A stretch of 31,588 nt of DNA from an uncultured Lachnospiraceae bacterium (GTDB taxonomy: Bacteria; Bacillota; Clostridia; Lachnospirales; Lachnospiraceae), in contig CAJUQZ010000030.1 of assembly GCA_910588755.1 (NCBI GenBank), forward strand, positions 1-31,588, read 5' to 3'. A model generated the notes under the pieces. The model was not told the origin of the DNA and did not search any database. It saw nothing but the letters and a program-made list of their open reading frames with translations. Below, one piece after another: positions 7,122-15,899 of the stretch (its first letter is position 1; each line of letters begins with the position of its first letter). The position numbers and the translations under genes are program-made.

Positions 7122-8324
7122 ATGGGAAAGAAAATTCGGTTTTTGTTTTTTGCCCTGTGTATTGGCGGTGCGATTGGCGCTTTTATATGGGCATTTTTGA
7201 GGGTTATGGGCATTGGGCAGTCTTTTTTATTCACAGGGCTGCCGCAGCTTGTACCCAAACCTTACGTGGTTTTGGCGGTCTGCATTCTGGGCGGTGTGGT
7301 GATTGGCTTATATGAGAAGCTGTTTCATGCCTCGCCGGAAAATATGGAGGCAGTTATGGCTGTCATTAAAAAGGAAGGGAAGTATCCTTGTGACCGTCTG
7401 GTGGTTCGCACCATCGCTGCCCTGCTGCCGCTTGTCTTTGGCGCAAGCCTTGGCCCGGAGGCCGGATTGACAGGGATTATCGCAGGGCTGTGCTTTTGGG
7501 CAGGCAGCAAATTTCGCTACGCGGGGAAGCATATAGAGGAGCTCTCACAGATGGGGCTTGCCGCGGCGTTGGGTGTTATTTTTGGTTCGCCGCTATTTGG
7601 ATACAGCTTTTCCGTGGAGGAGGAGCGCACTGCTGAGTATGACAAGGCTGTTAAGATGGTTACATATATCATGGCGATCCTGGGTGGCTTTGGCGTCTTT
7701 GTGCTGTTAGGAAGGTTGTTTGGGGGAGGTGCAGGTCTGCCAAGGCTTACCGCGCCAAAGATCGGGAACAGGGAACGCGTTTCTGTGATCGTGCTCATTC
7801 CGGTCGGGATTGCGGCTGGAATCGTCTATACGGTTTTCCATGCAGGGTGCAGCCGCTTTTTTGGCATGCTGCAGAAGAAATGCGGTGTGGTGGTCAGTGC
7901 CGTCCTTGGGGGCGCCCTTCTGGGAATTTTTGGCATGGCTGTGCCGTTTGCAATGTTTTCAGGGGAGGCGCAAATGGAAGTCCTTTCGGAAACGTATCTG
8001 GCGTATGCGCCGGTCGCGCTGGTCGGAATAGGGGCTGCAAAGCTTCTGATTACAAATGTCTGTATACAGAGCGGTTGGAAGGGAGGACACTTTTTCCCGG
8101 TTATTTTTTCCGGCGTTAGCATCGGGTATGGCGTTGGGATGCTCTGCTCGGTCGATCCAGTATTTGGGGCGGCAGTGGTGACGGCGGCGCTGCTTGGCTA
8201 TATGATGAAAAAGCCTGTGGCGGTGGTGCTGCTTCTGATGCTGTGCTTTCCGCTGGATGCGGTTGTGTGGATGCTGGTGGCTGCGGCCCTGGGAGCGGCA
8301 GTTCCTGCGCTTTTTCATGCATAA
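7122..8324 (+). CDS. ClC-family chloride channel/transporter-like protein
   Basis: Membrane protein of 400 residues with the ClC fold signatures in order: GASLGPEAG at 108-115, equivalent to the G(K/R)EGP selectivity loop with the gating glutamate kept as E113, and SGWKGGHFFP toward the C-terminus, equivalent to GGxFxP. The first GSGIP-type chloride-binding motif is not recognisable. There are no C-terminal CBS domains, as in short bacterial forms. A GAGG site lies a few bases before the ATG and AGAGGA further up; the ATG is the natural start given the 16-base gap from the antiporter gene. Retention of the gating glutamate favours Cl-/H+ exchange, which would fit pairing with a proton antiporter, but the unusual selectivity loops leave the ion uncertain. 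Confidence 0.8.
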   Translation: MGKKIRFLFFALCIGGAIGAFIWAFLRVMGIGQSFLFTGLPQLVPKPYVVLAVCILGGVVIGLYEKLFHASPENMEAVMAVIKKEGKYPCDRLVVRTIAALLPLVFGASLGPEAGLTGIIAGLCFWAGSKFRYAGKHIEELSQMGLAAALGVIFGSPLFGYSFSVEEERTAEYDKAVKMVTYIMAILGGFGVFVLLGRLFGGGAGLPRLTAPKIGNRERVSVIVLIPVGIAAGIVYTVFHAGCSRFFGMLQKKCGVVVSAVLGGALLGIFGMAVPFAMFSGEAQMEVLSETYLAYAPVALVGIGAAKLLITNVCIQSGWKGGHFFPVIFSGVSIGYGVGMLCSVDPVFGAAVVTAALLGYMMKKPVAVVLLLMLCFPLDAVVWMLVAAALGAAVPALFHA

Positions 8325-8427
8325 GCCACGCGAAGGGATGCCTTTCCTGCCCGGTTGGTGCTGGAAATGTGCTTATGATATCCTGTGATGGTTTTTGTAC
8401 TGTATTGCAGATTGCTGCATAATATTG

Positions 8428-10293
8428 TCAGAGGGTATTAAGCGGTTCTTTGTGCTGTACTGTAAGCTGGTACAGTTGGCGGTAGGTATCATCGCGCGCC
8501 GTCCTGAATGCCTGCCGGAGCGCTTCCGCCACGGCCTGGTCGCGGAGCCTTGCCGTCAGGAGTGGAGAAAAGCGTTTCCCCTCCAGGGCGACAGCGTCCC
8601 TTATGGCTTCATCGAAGCTTTTCTTCGCGTGGCCATACAGCCATGCATAGGTCATGGAGTTGTCAATCCAGTCGATGAGGCCGATTACATCAACCATCTG
8701 GCGGTAGGGACATTCCAAACGTTTGTACGAGCCTGGATAGCCGTGCGAGCCGTCGTACCAGCTATGGTGCCCGAGCGCAGCAGCAGCGTACCGGCGTGTT
8801 GACGCGCAGGTATTCAGGCGCGCACTGCCGACGATGGTGTGCAGCTGTGTGATTTCGTATTCCTCCTCAAACCACTGCCTTGCAGTTCGAGTAAACAGGC
8901 TGATGAAATTGATCTTGCCCACATCGTGAAAGAAGCCGCAGTTTAACGCAAGCTCTAAGACGGCCTGGCGTTTGGCAGCAAAGGCTGGTATCTGCCGAAT
9001 ATATTCGATATCGTCAAAGAAGGTGGGCTCCTCGTTCAGGATTATTCCGCAGAGGACGGCTGCAGCCTGTCCCACCACATGGGAGTGGACATAGATATCC
9101 GGTGCAAAGTGGAGCAGCATAAGCTGCTGGAAGGCGCCGTAGGAAATGCTGTGCGGTGTCTCGATAAAGGTAGTTGAAAGCTGTCTAAGATAATAAAATA
9201 TTAGTTCGTTTGCCTCGTCCGCAGGAAAGGCCTCTGTGTAGGTAATAATCTTTTTGTACAGGCTTTCTAGATATCTTTCACGCCCAGAGAGCTGTTCTGG
9301 ATATTCCTTCAGATACTGGCAGTAAATTGCAGGAAGGGAGATGATCGTGTACATGGCATCCTGCGAAAAGCTTGAGGTGTCTGCGAGATCCATCAGTTCC
9401 TCCATTCTCCCTAAGAGTTCTTCTAAGGTGAGCAGGCCGCAGTAATATTCAATGGCATAACAGGAAAAGGCGGAGCGCACTGGCGGGGCATCATTGCTGC
9501 GGATTGCCTCCTGAATCCGTCTCTTGTGGACGATATGCGCCGACTCCATGATGGCGACAACATCCTGCGGCGTCATGTCGTTCTCACGGCTGTAGGATAT
9601 GCTCGAGGTCATCTGCTGGTGCGTCATATAGATATATCTCTCCCACGGGAGCTGCGGCGTTTTCTGCTGCAGCTCCTCGTCCTGTAACAGTTGCAGCGTC
9701 TGTCTGGTCAGACGGATTTTGGCGCTGGCGGACCTAAATTGCCCAAGAGCTGTGTTGGCGCGGGAGCGCAGGATATATCCCTTGGTTTCAACATCATCTA
9801 TATCATCGTAATATTTGAGGTATGCGGCAGCCTCCGCAAAACACAGGCGCATTTGGGCCATATAATTTTCAATGTCGTTCCAGTCAAGTCCCACCATTTT
9901 GCTGCAGGCACTATGCCGTCCTATCCCAAGCCAGTACAGATAGCGGATAACCGCATTGTGGTCCTTTGTGTGCCGCGCACGGCTTAGCAGTGCCTGATAG
10001 ATCTGGCAGAACAGTCCGCTGTCCAGCTCATTTTTTCCGTTCAGCAGTGACTGTGCAAATTCCTCTAGCATGGAGAGCTCATCCGGGCTGGCTTCAAATA
10101 GTCTGTCAAACAGCGGGAACAGTCCGTCGCGCAGCAGTTCAATGTTTCGGGTTATTTTGGCCTCCAGCAGGCTACGGTTTTTCAGAAGCATCTCGCGGTA
10201 GGTTTCATAGGAATGGCTGTCTGGAGTTTTGCGCGCGGCAAGCACGGTGATATCCTTTAAGTTTGCAATATATTCTTCCTGATAGGACTGCAT
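8428..10293 (-). CDS. HD-GYP-like domain protein (putative cyclic-di-nucleotide phosphodiesterase)
   Basis: A 621-residue protein with a long helical, TPR-like N-terminal region (about 1-420) and a C-terminal HD-GYP-like domain. Visible motifs are HDVGK (H456/D457), HH (509-510) and GYP (518-520). Typical HD-GYP enzymes cleave c-di-GMP and read HHExxxGxGYP; here Glu is replaced by Ser and one residue is inserted (HHSWYDGSHGYP), so activity is uncertain. The frame opens at a TTG (10308), but the ATG at 10293 has GGGGGA 7 bases upstream and is preferred. It starts 24 bases after the hybrid kinase gene, which suggests one signalling operon. No membrane segments are seen, so it is cytosolic. Bases 8325-8427, between this gene and the convergent ClC gene, show no clear terminator. 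Confidence 0.8.
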   Translation of the reverse strand: MQSYQEEYIANLKDITVLAARKTPDSHSYETYREMLLKNRSLLEAKITRNIELLRDGLFPLFDRLFEASPDELSMLEEFAQSLLNGKNELDSGLFCQIYQALLSRARHTKDHNAVIRYLYWLGIGRHSACSKMVGLDWNDIENYMAQMRLCFAEAAAYLKYYDDIDDVETKGYILRSRANTALGQFRSASAKIRLTRQTLQLLQDEELQQKTPQLPWERYIYMTHQQMTSSISYSRENDMTPQDVVAIMESAHIVHKRRIQEAIRSNDAPPVRSAFSCYAIEYYCGLLTLEELLGRMEELMDLADTSSFSQDAMYTIISLPAIYCQYLKEYPEQLSGRERYLESLYKKIITYTEAFPADEANELIFYYLRQLSTTFIETPHSISYGAFQQLMLLHFAPDIYVHSHVVGQAAAVLCGIILNEEPTFFDDIEYIRQIPAFAAKRQAVLELALNCGFFHDVGKINFISLFTRTARQWFEEEYEITQLHTIVGSARLNTCASTRRYAAAALGHHSWYDGSHGYPGSYKRLECPYRQMVDVIGLIDWIDNSMTYAWLYGHAKKSFDEAIRDAVALEGKRFSPLLTARLRDQAVAEALRQAFRTARDDTYRQLYQLTVQHKEPLNTL

Positions 10294-10317
10294 AAATGAT
10301 TCCCCCAATTTTACTTT

Positions 10318-11997
10318 TCAGCTGCTATGGAGCTCTAGGCGCTTACGCAGGATTTCGTGCAGGCGGTCTGCGTCAACCGGTTTGGAGCAGTGTTCGTTCA
10401 TGCCCGCCTCCCTGGACAGGCGGATATCCTCCACGAAGGCGTTGGCTGTCATGGCGACAATCCAGATGCTGCCCGCGTCTCTTCTTGAAAGCTGGCGGAT
10501 TTTTTTCGCTGCTTCGTAGCCGTTCATCACAGGCATCTGGATATCCATGAAAATCAGATCGTAATAGTTTTCTGGTGATTGCTCAAAGGCCTCTACCGCA
10601 AGGAGCCCGTTCTCGGCAGTATCAATCTGTACACCTGTCTGTGACAGCAGCTCTATGGCAATTTCACGGTTGAGTTCATTGTCCTCGACAAGCAGAAGGC
10701 GGTACTGGCAGTAATCAATCATTCCAGGGCGGTCAGAATGGTTCCGCTGCGCCTTGTAGGTCAGCTCGGACAATGCCGTAAGGAGCCGGCTTTGAAACAG
10801 CGGACAGGGAACAAAGGCACTGATGCCGGCCCTTGTGGCGCGGTATTCAATCTGGGCCCAGTCTGTCTCGGCGACTAGGATGATCGGAAAATCTCTGCCA
10901 GCAAGCTCACGCACATGCGCCGTCACATCGAGGGCGGACATGTCCGCAAGCTCTAGTCCTAGCAGAAGGGCGCAGGGCATACGGTTTTCGTACTGTGCCT
11001 CGGTTAGCCATGTGACTGCGTCCATACCGTTTTGCAGGTGCACGGTCTCCATTCCTCCGTCTCTTAGGTAGGCGGCCATCTGCTGCGCCCGGCTGTCCAA
11101 GCGCTCTGCGATAAGCACTGTCTGTCCGGCCGGTAGGGTCAGCACCGATTTGGACTGTGGGGCGGCTGCGAAGGGGATGGACACCTGGAACCGGCTGCCC
11201 TTTCCCTCTGCGCTTTCGACAGTGATCGTACCGCCCATGCGGTCGAGTAGGCTTTTGACAATCGACATACCAAGGCCGGTGCCCTCGATCCTGCTAACGG
11301 ATGCGTTGTTTACGCGCTCAAACGGCTCGAAGATCTTCTCGAGAAACGCCTGGCTCATGCCGATGCCGTTGTCCTCGCACAGAAAGTCAAGCCATATTTT
11401 GCTGCCTGTATCTGAAGTGGTGTGCGCGTCTGGTTCAGTGTGCTGGGAGATCGACACGCGGATAGTACCGTCCTCCTGTGTGTACTTCACCGCATTTCCG
11501 ATGATATTGACCAGAATCTGCCGTAGATGAAGCGGATCACCTAGCAGATTTTCCTCATAGATCTGTCCGATCTCCATGTGAAATGCCTGATGCTTTTGTG
11601 CAGCCTGCGGGCGTAGGATAATCGTGATATCGTGTACCATGTCGGCGAGGGAGAACGCTTCCTCACTAAGCGTCATGCGGCCGCTTGCGATGCGTGACAT
11701 GTCAAGCACATCGTTGACTAAGCTCATCAGGTGTGTCGAGGCGGTCTGGATCTTTTGCAGGCAGTCGAGCACGCGCGGCTTCTCGTCAATGTGTGAGAGC
11801 GCGATGGAGGTCATTCCCATGATCGCGTTCATCGGCGTGCGGATATCGTGTGACATGCTGGACAGAAAACTGCTTTTTGCCCGGTTTTCCTCCTCGGCTG
11901 CGCGCAGCGCATCAGACAGCTCGGCGTTGGTGGCTTTTAGCTGGTCGATTAATTCCAGGTACTGTGAATCAGCGTTTTTTCTTTCTTCCATATACAT
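10318..11997 (-). CDS. Hybrid sensor histidine kinase/response regulator
   Basis: A 559-residue cytosolic hybrid kinase. Order: short coiled coil (1-40), HisKA with phospho-acceptor H50 in SSMSHDIRTPMNAIMG, HATPase_c with DNGIGMS and GTGLGMS boxes, a degenerate receiver-like domain (about 290-410) in which the phospho-Asp position reads Gly (LLLGLELADM), and a complete C-terminal receiver with D485 (FMDIQMPVMNG) and the MTANA and SKPVD motifs. No input or transmembrane domain is present, so it must sense through a partner or the coiled coil. AAAGGA precedes the ATG by only 4 bases; the next ATG, two codons on, is an alternative. It lies 63 bases after the PARG-like gene and 24 before the HD-GYP-like gene; it has no DNA-binding output, so the HD-GYP protein is a plausible partner. 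Confidence 0.92.
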   Translation of the reverse strand: MYMEERKNADSQYLELIDQLKATNAELSDALRAAEEENRAKSSFLSSMSHDIRTPMNAIMGMTSIALSHIDEKPRVLDCLQKIQTASTHLMSLVNDVLDMSRIASGRMTLSEEAFSLADMVHDITIILRPQAAQKHQAFHMEIGQIYEENLLGDPLHLRQILVNIIGNAVKYTQEDGTIRVSISQHTEPDAHTTSDTGSKIWLDFLCEDNGIGMSQAFLEKIFEPFERVNNASVSRIEGTGLGMSIVKSLLDRMGGTITVESAEGKGSRFQVSIPFAAAPQSKSVLTLPAGQTVLIAERLDSRAQQMAAYLRDGGMETVHLQNGMDAVTWLTEAQYENRMPCALLLGLELADMSALDVTAHVRELAGRDFPIILVAETDWAQIEYRATRAGISAFVPCPLFQSRLLTALSELTYKAQRNHSDRPGMIDYCQYRLLLVEDNELNREIAIELLSQTGVQIDTAENGLLAVEAFEQSPENYYDLIFMDIQMPVMNGYEAAKKIRQLSRRDAGSIWIVAMTANAFVEDIRLSREAGMNEHCSKPVDADRLHEILRKRLELHSS

Positions 11998-12060
11998 ATT
12001 GTCCTTTCTGGGTACAGGGGTAGCGCAAGATGGTACTAATAAAACACAATACCAAATTGG

Positions 12061-12897
12061 CTATTCGCGCAGCGCTGTACTTGTGACACACGCAAAAGCG
12101 TTGATGCAGTTTTTGTCCCTGGACTGGTCGAGTACTGCGTGGAAGACGGAATCGAAATAGTCGCCCATGCCCTCTGAAAGAAGTTCTTTCCACCAGGTGG
12201 CAATCAGGCGCGGATCATTGCGGAACACACCGCAGCCGTAGGCGCCAAGCACCAGATTTTTGGCACCTTTTTCTGCAAAGACTGCCAGGGCCAGGGCCAT
12301 GCGCCTGCGCATGACACGCTTTGCCTTATCAGGATCTTCGCCTTTTAGCAGAATCTGCCCCATATTGACTGCAGGCAGCGTCAGCACGGAGGCTTTGACG
12401 GGGCATTCCACCAGGCAAAAGCGTCCATCCCTGAAAAATAATACATCAGGGGAGTAGATTGCGTAATCTGTGTACATCATGGAGGTCTGTGCACGGTTTT
12501 TCTGGTAATATTCCTCATGTGCCATCAGCGTTCTGTATAGGGTCCCTGACGCCGCAAGGCTCTCCTCCTGCGCCATCGCGCCGTTGATAAATCCGCCGCC
12601 CGGATTTTTGGCGCTGGCAAAATTGAGTACGCCGATATGGCCCGCGCCCTCATCTGTGAGCTTGCGGATGGCATCGACGGTAGAGAGGTTTTCTGTGCGT
12701 ACCCCGACAGAACTGTTGTTGCCGCCGTCAGTGCTGTATTTTTCTAGAAGCGCTGCGCCTTGTTCCGGAGTGATCAGGACGCTGGCGCGCACGGAGGCAT
12801 CCATATCTGACTGAATGTCAATCCTTTTTCCTTCATATTCATAATATCCCTGTTCCATAATTTGCAGAGTCTCTTTCGCAGTTGCTTTTCTATCCAT
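12061..12897 (-). CDS. PARG-like (TIGR02452/DUF2263) ADP-ribose hydrolase
   Basis: A 278-residue macrodomain-fold protein of the bacterial-type poly(ADP-ribose) glycohydrolase family. The signature GGGx(7)QEE is complete: GGG at 100-102 and QEE at 110-112, with the second Glu the expected catalytic residue. LGAYGCGVFRNDP, later in the chain, matches the conserved ADP-ribose binding loop. Members remove ADP-ribose from modified macromolecules in the cytosol; bacterial substrates are mostly unknown. The ATG has GAGGAG 6 bases upstream. It is the first gene of the minus-strand trio with the kinase and the HD-GYP-like gene, though the 63-base gap leaves room for a separate promoter. No ADP-ribosyltransferase gene is visible nearby. 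Confidence 0.88.
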   Translation of the reverse strand: MDRKATAKETLQIMEQGYYEYEGKRIDIQSDMDASVRASVLITPEQGAALLEKYSTDGGNNSSVGVRTENLSTVDAIRKLTDEGAGHIGVLNFASAKNPGGGFINGAMAQEESLAASGTLYRTLMAHEEYYQKNRAQTSMMYTDYAIYSPDVLFFRDGRFCLVECPVKASVLTLPAVNMGQILLKGEDPDKAKRVMRRRMALALAVFAEKGAKNLVLGAYGCGVFRNDPRLIATWWKELLSEGMGDYFDSVFHAVLDQSRDKNCINAFACVTSTALRE

Positions 12898-13006
12898 CGT
12901 ATTCTCCTCTTATAATATCCGTGGGGCTTACGGGTTCTCTTTGTATCACATCATAACATATTTTATGGGAAAGCTCAATTATATTTGTGGTGAATCGCTT
13001 CTTTTT

Positions 13007-13168
13007 CGTAACAGTTCATTACTGTTCATACAGGACTTAGCATTTACTGCTAATTATGGCTTTACAAGTCACGAAAACGTACATGCAGCAAGTAAAAATC
13101 CATGCAAAACCACTTCGTGGTGGCTTGATGCATCTCAACCACTATGCTATTTCACGAACGGTTACTCT
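13007..13168. repeat. Candidate small palindromic intergenic element (MITE-like)
   Basis: Left end GTAACAGTTCAT (13008-13019) matches the complement of the right end (13153-13164) at 10 of 12 positions. Inside is a small hairpin, CCAC-TTC-GTGG flanked by ATGCA/TGCAT (about 13103-13131). An 84-codon frame across 12941-13195 has no ribosome site and no recognisable product. The interval lies between the divergent PARG-like gene and the gene at 13252. Copy number in the genome is unknown. Confidence 0.35.
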
Positions 13169-13191
13169 TTTTGCGCTTCGGGCAGTGACAG

Positions 13192-13220
13192 TTGAAAATC
13201 CTGCATTTTAATTGTATAAT
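13192..13220 (+). promoter_or_regulatory. Sigma-A promoter of the unknown gene at 13252
   Basis: TTGAAA (13192-13197), 17-base spacer, TATAAT (13215-13220). It is a near-consensus housekeeping promoter about 25 bases upstream of the ribosome site, and possibly serves the dehydratase operon as well. Confidence 0.8.
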
Positions 13221-13251
13221 AAATTGGAATAGATAAATCAGGGAGGTGACC

Positions 13252-13710
13252 ATGATGGCAGTAAAATTACCGCCAATTGAAAAGATCCATGAAGCGTACA
13301 GCGCGATTGCGGATGACCGCATCACTTTAGAGGATACGCAGGCAGTTGTTTTATCCTCAGATTATGCCAAAAAATATATTGTGAAATGGGAGGATGATAC
13401 GTATTCCTCAAACGATAACGCATCATATTGGAAGGGATATCTGGGATATCCAATCATAGCGGTGCTGATGCTGCAAGGTAAGCTGTCCTTTGATAGAGGG
13501 ATCGCAGAGCACTTTAAGGGGATTAATTGGAAAAAACTGAACACGGAGCACAAAAATAAGTATTCAGAAGCAGTGGGGCAGGTCATGGACGAGCTTAAAA
13601 AATCCGGGACTGATTGCGACAGGATCAATGCGGAGATCAACAAGGTACACGAAGAGATCGCACAACTTACAATCAATACAAAACGCAGTGCGCTGCGTCC
13701 GCCGAAATAA
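13252..13710 (+). CDS. Conserved-looking protein of unknown function
   Basis: A 152-residue soluble protein that I do not recognise. It has an N-terminal charged segment, a central Trp/Tyr-rich part (YWKGYLGYPIIAVLM) and a C-terminal helical region rich in Glu and Lys. Two ATGs lie in tandem (13252 and 13255) after GGGAGG at 13241-13246; a GTG at 13246 overlaps the ribosome site and was rejected. It is driven by a near-consensus promoter directly upstream. The CooC-like ATPase gene begins 62 bases after its stop with no terminator seen, so it may head that operon. No motif suggests an enzymatic role. Confidence 0.75.
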   Translation: MMAVKLPPIEKIHEAYSAIADDRITLEDTQAVVLSSDYAKKYIVKWEDDTYSSNDNASYWKGYLGYPIIAVLMLQGKLSFDRGIAEHFKGINWKKLNTEHKNKYSEAVGQVMDELKKSGTDCDRINAEINKVHEEIAQLTINTKRSALRPPK

Positions 13711-13772
13711 CCAGGTCGCCGGCAAAAAACGGTTGCAGATACATTGGGATTAGATGAGGTTAGGAGGATACG

Positions 13773-14534
13773 ATGCAGAACAATACAAAAATAATCGCAG
13801 TGGCAGGAAAGGGTGGCGTGGGGAAGACCTCCCTGGCGGCCGCGATGGTGAAGATGTTAGCAGAGCGACACCCCAAGGGTCGGATTCTCGCCATCGACGC
13901 GGATCCGGCGGTGGGGCTTGCGACTGCGCTTGGCGTGGAGGTGCACGAGACAATTGATGATATCAGAAAGGCGGTCGTGGCGACGGTGGAGGAGGGCGAC
14001 ACAAGGACGGCACTGGAGCTTCTGGCGGAATCGGAGTATCGCATTTATGATGCCATGACAGAGTGTGATGGCTTTGTGTTTATCGCGGTGGGGCGCCCGG
14101 AGAGTGCAGGCTGCTACTGCAAGATCAACAATTATCTAAAAGCAGTGATACAGTTGCTTGCCGATAATTTTGACTATGTCGTGATCGATGGCGAGGCAGG
14201 TATCGAGCAGATTAACCGCCGCGTGATGGAGAAGGTGACGCACCTGCTGCTGGTGACGGATTCTAGCCGCAAGGGGACACAGGTGATCCAGACGATCAAA
14301 AAGGTGGCGGACGAGCTTGTGATGTACACATGGGCGGGCGCCGTGGTAAACCGTGTTTTGTCCAGAGACGCAATTCGTCTGATTGACACGGGGGATATTC
14401 CCGTCGTAAGTTATATCGATTCCGATGAAAAGCTTGCCGAGGCGGACTTAAAGGGTGAGAGCGTGTTGGCGCTTCCCTCTGACACAAAGCTTATGCAGGG
14501 AGCGGCGGCCGTTCTTGATAGTATGGGCGTTTGA
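13773..14534 (+). CDS. CooC-like MinD/ParA-family ATPase (metallocluster maturation)
   Basis: A 253-residue P-loop ATPase. The deviant Walker A GKGGVGKT (12-19) with its signature Lys is typical of the MinD/CooC/NifH-like class, and GRPESAGCYC carries a CxC pair (C114, C116), the feature by which CooC dimers bind Ni or Zn. CooC and AcsF use ATP to insert nickel into CO dehydrogenase and acetyl-CoA synthase. No CO dehydrogenase catalytic subunit is in the window. AGGAGG lies just before the ATG. It is followed 35 bases later by a dehydratase-type subunit gene, so here it may serve maturation or electron delivery for that Fe-S enzyme. Family assignment is firm; substrate is inferred. Confidence 0.85.
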   Translation: MQNNTKIIAVAGKGGVGKTSLAAAMVKMLAERHPKGRILAIDADPAVGLATALGVEVHETIDDIRKAVVATVEEGDTRTALELLAESEYRIYDAMTECDGFVFIAVGRPESAGCYCKINNYLKAVIQLLADNFDYVVIDGEAGIEQINRRVMEKVTHLLLVTDSSRKGTQVIQTIKKVADELVMYTWAGAVVNRVLSRDAIRLIDTGDIPVVSYIDSDEKLAEADLKGESVLALPSDTKLMQGAAAVLDSMGV

Positions 14535-14569
14535 CATAAAATATAACACAAAAAATGTGGAGAAACCAG

Positions 14570-15760
14570 ATGAGAGATTTATCACAGTTGTATGATTTTG
14601 AAAAACTATTGGAGGAGGCAAACAATGACCTGGTGCGCGAGGCTATGGCAAAGGGCCATCACCCGGTTGGCAGCGTCTGTTCGCTGATACCTGAGCCGCT
14701 TTTGAACCTGCCGGGGTGCTTTTCGGTGAGGCTTAGGGCGCCGCGCACGGGCTCAATTGATATCGGTACATATTATATGTCAAGCCTGCTGTGCGAGTGC
14801 TGCCGTGCTGTTCTCGAGCGCGCAGTGGAGGGTGGATATCAGTTCCTTGACTGCATTATTGCGCCGGATGCCTGCTCACAGATGAACCGCTGTGTGGAGA
14901 ATATAGAGCACTTAAAATGCATTGAAAAGGAAGGATTTTTTGTCTCTTACTGCGACGTGCCCATGAAGTCGGACGAAACTGCGCTGCGCCATTATGTGAG
15001 GCAGATGCAGACGCATGTACTTGCGCCGCTGCACGATAAACTTGGTGTCGATACCTCCGATGAGAGTCTCCGGAAGGCGGTGGCGCAGCACAACCAGCTC
15101 TGCAACCTCCTGCAGGAGATCTCAGCGTACCGCAAGGAGGAGAATCCGCGTATCACAGGCTATGAATTTGCTGTTTTGTGCACTGCCTCGTACTGCTGTC
15201 CAAAGGAACCGTTGATAGAGAAACTTGCGTTGGTTGCAGAGGAGTTAAGGACGAGGGAGCCAGACAGGAAACCGACATTTCGTGTGAAGGTTGTTGTTGC
15301 GGGTTCTGAGATTGACGATCCTGCGCTGATAGGATTGATGGAGGAGACAGGGGCGAGAGTTGTAGCGGATCGTTTTTGTTTTGGGTCGTTACCGGAGCGT
15401 ATGCCGATCGCTTTGAATGATACGGAGGATGTATTGACGCAGATTTGCAGGCATTATCTGGAAATAGGAAAATGTCCGCGCTATATGAACGCAGAGAAAG
15501 TATTAGAGCGCCAGGATTATGTGCATCGGCTGGTACAGGAGTACCATGCGGACGGCGTGATTTACCAGCAGATGAAGTTCTGTGATTACTGGGGTTACGA
15601 GCGTGCCTATGCGTCAAGAAATATGCGGGAAAAATATGATGTGCCTACGCTCTCCATAGACAGACCATATGTGACAGGAAGCTCCGGGCAGCTTCGTACC
15701 AGATTTCAGGCGTTTGTGGAGAGCCTGGAAATCAAGAAGCTGCACAACGGGGAAGGGTGA
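14570..15760 (+). CDS. 2-hydroxyacyl-CoA dehydratase-type subunit (HgdB/BcrC-like)
   Basis: A 396-residue member of the family that includes HgdB, HadC, FldC, BcrC and the double-cubane cluster proteins, all cytosolic Fe-S enzymes that take a low-potential electron from an ATP-dependent activator. The Cys pattern fits cluster ligation: C37 (VCSLIPEPLL), C102 (DACSQMNRC) and C338 (KFCDYWGYER). An upstream ATG at 14555 has no ribosome site, while 14570 has GGAG 7 bases before it, so 14570 is preferred. It is followed after 139 bases by a larger homologous subunit. The usual partners of amino-acid fermentation (CoA transferase, 2-hydroxyacid dehydrogenase, Etf) are missing, so the substrate is open. 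Confidence 0.85.
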   Translation: MRDLSQLYDFEKLLEEANNDLVREAMAKGHHPVGSVCSLIPEPLLNLPGCFSVRLRAPRTGSIDIGTYYMSSLLCECCRAVLERAVEGGYQFLDCIIAPDACSQMNRCVENIEHLKCIEKEGFFVSYCDVPMKSDETALRHYVRQMQTHVLAPLHDKLGVDTSDESLRKAVAQHNQLCNLLQEISAYRKEENPRITGYEFAVLCTASYCCPKEPLIEKLALVAEELRTREPDRKPTFRVKVVVAGSEIDDPALIGLMEETGARVVADRFCFGSLPERMPIALNDTEDVLTQICRHYLEIGKCPRYMNAEKVLERQDYVHRLVQEYHADGVIYQQMKFCDYWGYERAYASRNMREKYDVPTLSIDRPYVTGSSGQLRTRFQAFVESLEIKKLHNGEG

Positions 15761-15899
15761 AATGTTTTGGGGAAGACATTACGCTGAAGACAGATCAGAC
15801 CAGCCGCAGGTCAGATTCTGTAAGGTTTGGATCGTAAGGGACTGCAAAGAAACAGCAGGATAGTTATGTTATTGCAGGGAAAGGTGCAGGGACAGACAT

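Noticed and set aside
12941..13195. 84-codon frame between the PARG-like gene and the gene at 13252
   Set aside because: No ribosome site, no recognisable protein, and it spans inverted repeats and hairpins.
14531..14536. Perfect TTGACA as a -35 for the HgdB-like gene
   Set aside because: No -10 at the right distance (the only TATAAC is 5 bases away), so it is not called a promoter.
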